A stretch of DNA of 20,155 nucleotides, from NCBI GenBank assembly GCA_964543525.1, contig CAZIYW010000096.1, forward strand, positions 1 through 20,155, in the 5' to 3' direction. Source of the DNA: CBDVBE01 sp964543525. Its GTDB lineage: Bacteria; Fibrobacterota; Chitinivibrionia; Chitinivibrionales; JANQEN01. Each line of letters begins with the position of its first letter. Position 1 is the stretch's first letter. The notes beneath the pieces were generated by a model. It was given only the letters and a program-made list of their open reading frames with translations. It was not told the DNA's origin and did no database searches. The position numbers and the translations under genes are program-made. Shown here piece by piece: positions 1-7,080 of the stretch.

Positions 1-232
1 TATACCATAACCCTTGTATAACCCTGTTCAGGGATGGCCTTCATACTAATATCAGATAACCAGTGATTCAACACGGACGCGAGCACCCGGGTTATGAATT
101 GAGTCCACTCCGTTTTTGCCAGGTAAAAATTTGCGCTTAAGTGAAGGGGCGTCTAAGCTCGCGTCGGTTAACTGCAACGTTATAAGAGGCCACTAAAGTT
201 TGTTCTTAAGTAAATATTTGTTTCAAGGCAAC

Positions 233-260
233 CGAACCCCTCCCCGAAGGGAGGGGTTCG
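233..260. repeat. Perfect 12-bp inverted repeat (hairpin)
   Basis: Arms 233-244 and 249-260 are perfectly complementary (left arm CGAACCCCTCCC) around the 4-base loop CGAA. No T-run follows, so it is not a clear intrinsic terminator. It could be a REP-like element or the remains of one. The rest of 1-290 shows no coding region or other structure that I can support. Confidence 0.7.
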
Positions 261-294
261 CAATTGTCAGGCTACCTACTTCTCAACCATTTCA

Positions 295-393
295 ATCTGT
301 TGTCTTGGGTTAGTGGAATCGCTTGGGGAGTGTTATACATCTTCCTTATGGCAGCGTTGTGTGGTACATTTTTACCGGAATGTTTTTTCAGTT
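295..393 (+). pseudogene. Fragment of IS256/Mutator-family transposase
   Basis: The frame running through 313 reads CLGLVESLGECY and then WQRCVVHFYRNVFSV. This matches the conserved WQRCxVHFxRN segment of IS256 (Mutator) family transposases. Only about 33 residues remain: family members are around 400 residues, and the frame diverges after the segment (position 393) and stops at 495. No DDE catalytic context or terminal inverted repeats are visible nearby. I read it as the decayed remnant of an insertion, not an expressed gene. The identification rests on motif recall, without a database search. Confidence 0.55.
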
Positions 394-498
394 TTTAGTT
401 ATCCTGACTTATTACAGCGATTAAGTACTCAACATCTTTTCATCGCAAATTTTTCAGCCCTTTCTGATTACATTTGTAACCACAAATTATTATAAAAC

Positions 499-528
499 TT
501 GGCAAAATGCTCCAATTTAGGCTATATT
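499..528 (+). promoter_or_regulatory. Possible sigma70-type promoter for the regulator gene
   Basis: TTGGCA (499-504) and TATATT (523-528) are separated by 18 bases in AT-rich DNA, about 38 bases before the ATG at 567. A ribosome-binding sequence (GGAG, 553-556) follows. Position and composition fit, but AT-rich DNA gives many such matches by chance. Confidence 0.3.
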
Positions 529-566
529 TGGTTACATAAATACACAATTTTTGGAGTGGAAGTTCC

Positions 567-1412
567 ATGATCGATATTTTTGAATATGCTGATTACAGAA
601 AATTTATCAAAGATTTTCAGCTTGCTAAAAGTAAGTTGAATTCAGCATTTTCATACCGCTATTTCGCCCAGAAAGCGGGTATTAATTCCTCCTCCTTTTA
701 TACCCAGGTTGTTAAAGGTAATCGTAATCTGACAAAACAGACCATTTATAAAACTTGTATTGCGCTCAATCTCAATGATCAGGAAGCTGAATATTTTGAA
801 AACCTGGTCTTTTTCAACCAGGCAAAGACTATTAAGGAAAAAAATTATTTCTTCGAGAAACTGATAGAAAAGCAGAAGCTGCGTAATGTAAAACGAATTA
901 AAGAGGAACAATACGAGTACTTTTCTTCCTGGTATCATGTTATTATAAGGGAAGCGGTTACATTTATCGATTTTAATGAGGATTATAAAAAACTGGCAAA
1001 TTTTCTTAATCCGCCGATTACCGAGAAACAGGCAAAGGAGTCGGTAGCGCTTCTTTTGAAGCTCGGTTTTTTAGAGAAGGTTGACGGCAGATATATCCAG
1101 ACAGAGCCGCTCATTGCCAGTGACAGCGCAACGGAATTCAAGATTCATCAGGTGATGAATTATCAGATACAGATGCTGAAAATGAGTATCGAGGCCTTTG
1201 ACCGGTGGAAATCCGGGCAGCGATTGACATCGGCAACAACGTTCAGCGTGTCGGAAAAGACCTATGCCCGGTTTGTGGAGATTCTTCGGGACAGCAGATC
1301 GCAGATGATGAAGCTGGCTATGGCTGATGATAATCCGGAGCAGGTCTATATGCTCAGTGTGAATCTCATTCCCATGACCAATAAAAAAGGGTCCGGAGGG
1401 AAACATGCGTAA
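567..1412 (+). CDS. TIGR02147 family regulator-like protein (DUF4423)
   Basis: The 281-residue product opens MIDIFEYADYRKFIKDF, the characteristic start of TIGR02147/DUF4423 proteins, a paralogous family abundant in Fibrobacter and relatives. The region after it (about residues 30-70: YRYFAQKAGINSSSFYTQVV and on) reads like a helix-turn-helix, so DNA binding is likely. The middle (about 150-185) has a second winged-helix-like segment with LLLKLGFLEKVDGRYIQT. The length is normal for the family. The ATG at 567 follows GGAG at 553-556. There is no signal peptide, so the protein is cytoplasmic. It overlaps the next gene by 8 bp, which suggests translational coupling. The biological role of the family is not well established; transcriptional control is inferred from the fold. 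Confidence 0.85.
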   Translation: MIDIFEYADYRKFIKDFQLAKSKLNSAFSYRYFAQKAGINSSSFYTQVVKGNRNLTKQTIYKTCIALNLNDQEAEYFENLVFFNQAKTIKEKNYFFEKLIEKQKLRNVKRIKEEQYEYFSSWYHVIIREAVTFIDFNEDYKKLANFLNPPITEKQAKESVALLLKLGFLEKVDGRYIQTEPLIASDSATEFKIHQVMNYQIQMLKMSIEAFDRWKSGQRLTSATTFSVSEKTYARFVEILRDSRSQMMKLAMADDNPEQVYMLSVNLIPMTNKKGSGGKHA

Positions 1413-2979
1413 ATTACTGTGCATAGTGACAGGATTGCTCCTGTTCCTGATGAGCTGTTCGCTCGGGCCGGTTGCCGGCGGTTCCACCGATACCGAGCTG
1501 GGTGGCCCGGTTGTGTCAGGTATACTTTACGATACAAACGGTGCTCCCGCAACAAATACTTTGGTAAAGCTTATACCGGTTACCCATAATCCGATTCAAG
1601 ATGATCCCATTCCGGATTTTCTGACTGATACTACCGGTGCTGATGGTCGTTACAGTATACAGATCGCTGATTCGGGATTGTATAATATCGAAGCAGTTCA
1701 ACTGGTAAACCGCTTTCGTGCTTTAAAAACAAATGTTGCTGTTTCGGGTGATACAGTTTATATCGATGATGTTTCACTGACAGTTCCCGGTGCAGTGCGT
1801 ATTACCCTCCCTGATATAGCTGATACAGATTATGGCTATATTTTCATTCCCGGTTCAGAGTTCTCTGAGCGTTTATCTGAAAATGCAATCGTCTCGATCG
1901 GTAGCAAACGTTTTATGGTGTTTGATTCATTACCCGCTGATACACTGCCGGGTATCTATTATGGTAAAGAGTTCTCAGTAGATCCGATACAACCTCTTCT
2001 GGGTACAGTAATTATTACATCGTGCGACACCACCGGCGCTTCAGAGATTATTGAAACCTGGGATGTTATTAATACCGCTAATTCCGGAATACCCGGGAAT
2101 GATATCAATGCGGTACTGATAGATAGAGCCGGAAACCTGTGGGTTGGGACTGATACAAAAGGCCTTGCAAAGTATGACGGCTCCGCTTGGCAGGTGTTTG
2201 ACTCCACATCGGCTGGATTGGGATTATTACATACCAACAGAATACTGTCGCTTATGGACGGCAATGATGGGTATATATGGATTGGCACCGACAGTGGCCT
2301 GGTCAGGTATGACGGTGTGTCATGGTATACGACAACGGCGATTCCGAAGTATGCTATTGTCGATATGGCGCTTGACAGCACAGGAAACAGAGTGGTGGTT
2401 GCCGATACGGAGTATGTCAAGTATAACGATTCGGTGTGGTACCATAAACCGGTAAAAACGACAAAGACAATAACCGGCCTTACATCGTTGGTAATAGACA
2501 AACAGGGCGATATGATATGCGGGTCTCAAACCGGATTGTATGTAATGGAGCTCCCCGATACGGTAACATGGAAGTATCTGCAGCTTGGGTTGTTAACAGA
2601 AGAGAACAGCTATGTCGCGGATCTCGCTATTGATGACAATAACGGATTATGGTGCGCGACAAATTTTGGTGTGTATCATTATGATAACACCACCTGGCAG
2701 GTGTATGATGTTTCGAGAGGGGCAATACCTGCCAATACGGTTTCTGCTGTGATTGTTGACCGGAATAATATTTCCTGGGCGGGTTTGAAGGATAAGGATT
2801 GTATTGTTCGTCTCGGTGTCTTTGCTGAGATATTTACCGGTGATACTGTCAGTGAGTTGAAAAATGTCGGCACAATTAACAATATAGAAGTGGGGCCTGA
2901 TAATACACTGTATTTTGCTACAGCGCAAGGGGGCGTAGTTAAGCTGACCTACATGCTGAGCAAGTATCTAAACAGATAG
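1405..2979 (+). CDS. Lipoprotein with carboxypeptidase-regulatory-like and beta-propeller repeats
   Basis: The 524-residue product starts with a lipoprotein signal: a hydrophobic stretch and then LMSC, with the lipidated Cys at position 18. Residues about 35-115 form a carboxypeptidase-regulatory-like (CarboxypepD_reg/CNA-B-type) segment (VVSGILYDTNGAPATNTLVK, then DGRYSIQI). From about residue 215 to the end there are two-component-regulator-propeller (Reg_prop) repeats, for example NLWVGTDTKGLAKYDG and YIWIGTDSGLVRYDG, with weaker copies near residues 420 and 510. The start lies inside the last codons of the preceding regulator gene, so the two are probably co-expressed. A surface sensor or binding protein that works with the regulator is an inference from the pairing. 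No enzymatic motif is visible. Confidence 0.8.
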   Translation: MRKLLCIVTGLLLFLMSCSLGPVAGGSTDTELGGPVVSGILYDTNGAPATNTLVKLIPVTHNPIQDDPIPDFLTDTTGADGRYSIQIADSGLYNIEAVQLVNRFRALKTNVAVSGDTVYIDDVSLTVPGAVRITLPDIADTDYGYIFIPGSEFSERLSENAIVSIGSKRFMVFDSLPADTLPGIYYGKEFSVDPIQPLLGTVIITSCDTTGASEIIETWDVINTANSGIPGNDINAVLIDRAGNLWVGTDTKGLAKYDGSAWQVFDSTSAGLGLLHTNRILSLMDGNDGYIWIGTDSGLVRYDGVSWYTTTAIPKYAIVDMALDSTGNRVVVADTEYVKYNDSVWYHKPVKTTKTITGLTSLVIDKQGDMICGSQTGLYVMELPDTVTWKYLQLGLLTEENSYVADLAIDDNNGLWCATNFGVYHYDNTTWQVYDVSRGAIPANTVSAVIVDRNNISWAGLKDKDCIVRLGVFAEIFTGDTVSELKNVGTINNIEVGPDNTLYFATAQGGVVKLTYMLSKYLNR

Positions 2980-3055
2980 AAAGGTTTACAAAAACAGAAC
3001 CAGAAAATGCTGGTATGTGTTAGCTATACCATGAAAGGAATAAAAAATGGACACT

Positions 3056-3139
3056 ATGAAATTCTCACCCCTCTCCCCACCCTTTATTCTAACCACTCCC
3101 AACTATCTTAGAATAAAGCTGCAGGGGTGAGAATTTCAT
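3056..3139. repeat. 84-bp palindromic repeat (copy 1 of 3)
   Basis: The outer arms 3056-3072 and 3123-3139 are perfectly complementary over 17 bp. An inner pair, CTTTATTCTA (3082-3091) and TAGAATAAAG (3109-3118), is perfect over 10 bp. The structure is too long and lacks the T-run of a simple terminator. It resembles a REP or MITE-like element. It lies in the 488-bp gap between the lipoprotein gene and selenoprotein 1. Confidence 0.75.
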
Positions 3140-3171
3140 TAATATTGAAGGAGCAGAAATCAAGAAACAAA

Positions 3172-3249
3172 AAATCCTCATCCTGAAACCTGTTTTTCTC
3201 CTACCCTTCCCCAAGGCGATGAGTACAGGCAAAGAAAGGGTGAGGATTT
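3172..3249. repeat. 78-bp palindromic repeat (copy 2 of 3)
   Basis: Arms 3172-3184 and 3237-3249 pair over 13 bp with one G-T wobble (left arm AAATCCTCATCCT). The interior shares CCCCAAGGxGATGAG with the next copy, so the two are related by sequence as well as by shape. Confidence 0.65.
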
Positions 3250-3294
3250 ATAAAAAGGGAAATTATTAGAAGATAACAATCGTTAATAAAGACA

Positions 3295-3371
3295 AAATCC
3301 TCGTCCCGAAACTTGCGATCCCTATACCCCCCCCCAAGGTGATGAGAGCATGGAGTAGGGACAGGGGATTT
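3295..3371. repeat. 77-bp palindromic repeat (copy 3 of 3)
   Basis: The left arm AAATCCTCGTCCC (3295-3307) and the right arm GGGACAGGGGATTT (3358-3371) pair imperfectly. The interior CCCCAAGGTGATGAG matches copy 2. A run of nine C lies at 3327-3335. From 3372 to 3467 I see only a short direct repeat GTAACC-GTAACC (3431-3442) and no clear promoter. Confidence 0.6.
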
Positions 3372-3467
3372 ATAATCCCGGTCAGGGTTGCCGGTTTCGT
3401 CCAGGGGTGAAGTGTTTCGTCTTTTTTAACGTAACCGTAACCGTTTTAAGAAAGCTTGGTTTTTAAT

Positions 3468-4499
3468 ATGAACTATCACTTTAAGGTAAATTTAATAATA
3501 GCAATTTTTACATTATCCGCTCTGACGCAGGTTGTCGACAACTTTGATTTTACCACACTTGACGGGACTCACTACAATCTGTACAACGATCTGCTGAATA
3601 AAAAGAAGCCGGTTTTGTTTCATACTATGACATCCAGTTGAAGCTCCTGCGGAGCGTCGGTGGCGTATTTAAACGAGTACTGGAATGATTATAAGGATGA
3701 GGGGCTTGTAATAATTGAGACGAATATTTCAAAAACAGATGATCTGCAGAGTTTTCTCGATTACTGCAGGACTTATGATGTTCAGTACCTCAGGCTTATG
3801 AGTACCGACGGTGGACTAAAAGTCCCCGAAGTGTTTAGCGATAACTTTGCAAATAAAAAATGGCTGGTTTTCACCGATGGTACCTTTAAGGAAAATCCGG
3901 TGAAAGGCGACATTTTAAAATCGATAAATCCTGATGATGTAACACCGCCGGTCATTCAACTGCTTGAACCGAAAGAACAGGATGTATTTACCGATGCAGA
4001 CAGAATCGCAATACGGTGGTCTGCCTCTGATGAAAATGAACTGTACCAAATCTCTATCTATTTCAGCGAAGACGAAGGGGCGAATTATAAGAAACTGGGG
4101 ATGACTCCCGGAACAATGGAGTACTACCCGTGGTATAATCCCGAAGCGAATTCGGATAAATGCAGGATAAAAGTGGTCGCCACAGATGTTGGATTGAATG
4201 AAAGTGAGGATGTTTCCGGGAACTTTACGATTGTTACCTCCACCACAGCATTGAATGACGCCATTGATTTGGAAAACAGGTATACAATAAACCTGGATGG
4301 ACAGAAGTATCCGGTACCCGGTACTGATAATGTCACCATGAAAATTTTTTCATTAAAGGGACAACACCTGTTTTTACGGAATTGGAAAACTGTTACAAAA
4401 GATACACCTGTAAATATCCCCGGGTTATCTGCAGGGGTGTATTTGATGCGATTACAAAGCGGGAGGGATGTTGCTGAGTATCGTGTTGTTTTGAGGTGA
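3468..4499 (+). CDS. Secreted thioredoxin-like selenoprotein 1 (UxxC), T9SS tail
   Basis: Reading the TGA at 3639-3641 as selenocysteine gives 343 residues. Residues 1-20 are a signal peptide. A thioredoxin/redoxin-like domain spans about 25-150, with the redox motif Sec58-Ser-Ser-Cys61. An Ig-like domain follows (about 158-255; PPVIQLLEPKEQDVF, then a W-x-A strand). The T9SS type A-like tail covers about 262-343 (MKIFSLKGQHLF, then GLSAGVYLMRL). The likely role is disulfide reduction or isomerisation outside the cytoplasm. The ATG at 3468 is preferred because the signal peptide starts there; a TTG at 3456 is also in frame. The ribosome-binding site is weak (AAGAAAG). The gene ends with TGA, so UGA is not generally recoded. 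The usual cis-Pro of the fold is not evident (the segment reads NFANKKWLVF). A conventional annotation would split the gene in two at the TGA. C25 peptidase 1 follows after 173 bp. Confidence 0.85.
3639..3665 (+). promoter_or_regulatory. Sec UGA codon and SECIS-like hairpin of selenoprotein 1
   Basis: UGA is at 3639-3641. The stem CGUC (3655-3658) pairs with GGCG (3662-3665) around the loop GGU (3659-3661), that is 18-20 nt after the UGA. One of the four pairs is U-G. The E. coli fdhF SECIS places its loop GGU at about the same distance. A separate GCUCC/GGAGC hairpin (3643-3655) lies closer to the UGA and overlaps this one by one base, so the two would compete. Confidence 0.65.
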
Positions 4500-4511
4500 T
4501 TATATAATATG

Positions 4512-4600
4512 TCACCCTGAGCGAAGTCGCAAGATATTTCCCTAGTAATAAAAAGTAGATGGTTTCTTCGACCCTGCTGAGGACAGACTCACTCATCCTG
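4512..4600. repeat. Intergenic dispersed repeat-like segment
   Basis: GTCACCCTGAGCGAAGTCG at the left (from 4511) and TTCTTCGACCCTGCTGAGGA (from 4564) at the right resemble the two ends of the common CACCCTGAGCGAAGTCGAAG-type dispersed repeat of environmental bacteria. The arms are only partly complementary, so this copy is degenerate. It fills most of the gap before C25 peptidase 1, whose AAGGAG (4661-4666) follows. Confidence 0.4.
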
Positions 4601-4672
4601 ACAATTAATAGAAACAAACCACAAGCTTTCGACGGGGGGCTTATGGAAAGCGGATAATATAAGGAGAATTAA

Positions 4673-7054
4673 ATGAAAAAGCTGTGTCTTCTTTTACTTT
4701 TACTGACCACTCTTTCCTCATCTGAGATGATTCACTTCACACAATCACCAGCTAATGAAGCAACCGTTAAAATCGATAAACATGGCCCGTTATCTGCAAC
4801 ATTGGAATTGACTATTCCTGCTATCGGTAAGTTCCCCAAAAGGACAACCAGGGGAGTTTATGATTATATCCGGGTAAAGAATCTGCCGGGTATACAGGAT
4901 ATCGGTAAACCTTCATTGCCGGTATATAATTGTACTTTCGCCGTTGGAAAAGGCGCACGGTTCAGTTATACCGTTCTGGATACAGAATGCACTATAATAG
5001 AAAATGTCAATGTTCACCCTGCGCTTCGTCCCCATGAAGATTCCCGATTTTCTGAATATGAAACCTTTGTCGCCACCAGGAAATATGATAAAGAACCGGA
5101 ATTTGAAATGGAAACCCGCATTTACAATACTAACGCTTTTTTCCCGGGTGCGTTGGCAGAAGTATATGATGTTTCTGTGTATAGAAATACTTCACTGGCC
5201 GGAGTCAGGCTCTGTCCGGTTCAATATAATCCTGTAACAAAGCAGTTGAAGGTCTATACACGGCTTAAGGTAAGGGTGTCTTTTTCCGGAGGAAGATATG
5301 TTCCCGGTCTGAAAAACCAGTCTGAAAAGATTGTTCAGCGTATTGCAGTGAACGGTAAGGATTACACCCGGCTTCTGCAGAAGAGAATGGATGATGAGAA
5401 GGATGACATTATTGTTATTACGACACCCACGTTTATAAAACCGGTTGAGGCACTGGTCCGATGGCAGCGGCAGAAGGGGTATGATGTAAAGATAGATTCA
5501 CGCTCATCGTGGGATACGAGCTCGGTACGAAAAGCGGTGAAGGATTTCTGGGATGCCAATGAAGAACCTGAATACATGCTCATTGTCGGGGACTTTGAGG
5601 ATGTGCCCCCTGACAGTTTTGATTACCGCACCTGGACGGATTTGCCTTATGTCATGTTTGACGGGCCCGACGATAAATTCGCTGAAATGGCCAGCGGCCG
5701 TATTGCAGTTTCAAACGAAAAAGAAGCCTGGACCGTCGTAAATAAAATCCTTCAGTATGAATGTAATCCTGTTACAGATGATGAGTATTACAAAAATTTT
5801 CTGGTCTGCTCCCAGTTTGAGGACCTCAATAAAAATGATACTGCAGATAAACGGTTTACTCATACAGCGTATGAGATGAAGCTGTATATGGAGAAACACA
5901 ATTACACAGTAACGCATTTGACAGATGTTTACGATGATGAAGAAAATCCGATGTACTGGAATGCTGATACGTATTCTTTCGGAGGGTTGATACCGGAATA
6001 TTTACGACGGCCCGACTGTGCATGGAACCATAATGAGGATGATATCAGTGCTGAAATAAATAAGGGTAAATTTCTGATACTGCACAGGGACCATGGCATG
6101 GAAAATGGATGGGCATGGCCGCGGTTCAGAAGTGAACATGTGCGGCAACTGGAAAATGGGGATAAACGCCCCATCGTTTTCAGTCTTAACTGCCTGACCG
6201 GACGTTTTAAATCAGACACATGTTTTGCTGAAGTCTTTCTACGGGAAAAGAACGGCGCTGTCGGAATTATTGCAGCATGCAGGGAGAGTTACAGCGGCTG
6301 TAACGATGCCTATTGCCATGGCCTCTTTGATGCAATCTGGCCGGGAACGGCAATGAATTCACCCCATAATGAAAATCCTGATACCATTGATCATGATCCT
6401 ATCGTAACGATGGGGGATGTTACTACCTACGGCTATTTCCACATGAGAGATAACTGGGCCATTTTTACCGATGCGGCGAGACTGTTCCACTGGTTTGGTG
6501 ATCCGACAACGTCGATCCGGACAGAGAAACCTAAAACTCTTACTGCAAAATGCCCTAATCTCATTCAACCGACAGCGACGGATTTTTCGGTTTCTTCGCT
6601 TAATATCACTGACGGTTATGCAACCCTCTACAGCAAAGGTTCTGATAAAATTGTCGGAAAAGTGAAGGTGGACAATACCAATATTACCATTCCGGTAACG
6701 TCAACGCTCACTCTGCACGATACTTTGATACTGACTGTTACATCCCACAACTATCTGCCGCTGATAAAAGATATTCCCGTTTCAAAAGACCAGACCATGA
6801 CAGACGGGTCGGTAAATCCTGTGAAAGCAGTTATAAATCTCTGGTGCAATGGCCATAGATTTGTTCTGAACGGTAATAGGGATGTCTCTGTTACCCTCTT
6901 TGCTGTCAATGGACAAAAAGTATTCAGCCGTCACTGGGCCGAAGTGAATAAAGATATAAAACTCAGCACTTTTAATCTTTCCAGTGGAAGGTATTTGATT
7001 CGGGTGAAGCTGGGGAATTGGGAGATGGCGGCTCATACGTTGATTATGAAATAA
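4673..7054 (+). CDS. Peptidase C25 (gingipain-like) 1, T9SS-secreted
   Basis: The product has 793 residues. A signal peptide (about 1-17) is followed by a gingipain-type propeptide domain (about 20-215), the caspase-like C25 catalytic domain (about 244-615), an Ig-like C-terminal domain (about 620-710) and a T9SS type A-like tail (about 720-793; LFAVNGQKVFSRHW, then NLSSGRYLIRV). The likely catalytic dyad is His474 (HRDHGM) and Cys507 (SLNCLTG). It is an extracellular cysteine endopeptidase by family; whether it prefers Arg, Lys or something else cannot be read from the sequence. The start follows AAGGAG at 4661-4666. It shares DYRTWTDLPYVMFDG with C25 peptidase 3, its closest relative here. 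The M14 gene begins 26 bp later, which suggests one transcript. Confidence 0.9.
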   Translation: MKKLCLLLLLLTTLSSSEMIHFTQSPANEATVKIDKHGPLSATLELTIPAIGKFPKRTTRGVYDYIRVKNLPGIQDIGKPSLPVYNCTFAVGKGARFSYTVLDTECTIIENVNVHPALRPHEDSRFSEYETFVATRKYDKEPEFEMETRIYNTNAFFPGALAEVYDVSVYRNTSLAGVRLCPVQYNPVTKQLKVYTRLKVRVSFSGGRYVPGLKNQSEKIVQRIAVNGKDYTRLLQKRMDDEKDDIIVITTPTFIKPVEALVRWQRQKGYDVKIDSRSSWDTSSVRKAVKDFWDANEEPEYMLIVGDFEDVPPDSFDYRTWTDLPYVMFDGPDDKFAEMASGRIAVSNEKEAWTVVNKILQYECNPVTDDEYYKNFLVCSQFEDLNKNDTADKRFTHTAYEMKLYMEKHNYTVTHLTDVYDDEENPMYWNADTYSFGGLIPEYLRRPDCAWNHNEDDISAEINKGKFLILHRDHGMENGWAWPRFRSEHVRQLENGDKRPIVFSLNCLTGRFKSDTCFAEVFLREKNGAVGIIAACRESYSGCNDAYCHGLFDAIWPGTAMNSPHNENPDTIDHDPIVTMGDVTTYGYFHMRDNWAIFTDAARLFHWFGDPTTSIRTEKPKTLTAKCPNLIQPTATDFSVSSLNITDGYATLYSKGSDKIVGKVKVDNTNITIPVTSTLTLHDTLILTVTSHNYLPLIKDIPVSKDQTMTDGSVNPVKAVINLWCNGHRFVLNGNRDVSVTLFAVNGQKVFSRHWAEVNKDIKLSTFNLSSGRYLIRVKLGNWEMAAHTLIMK

Positions 7055-7080
7055 AAAGAATGACAAAAGGAGAGATACGA

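Noticed and set aside
3643..3655. GCTCC/GGAGC hairpin as the SECIS of selenoprotein 1
   Set aside because: Its loop is only 7-9 nt after the UGA, nearer than in known bacterial SECIS elements, and it has no counterpart at that distance in the other two genes. It may compete with the hairpin I favour.
7018..7080. An upstream start for the M14 gene inside C25 peptidase 1
   Set aside because: It would add 21 residues before the signal peptide and lacks a ribosome-binding site, whereas ATG 7081 has a good one.
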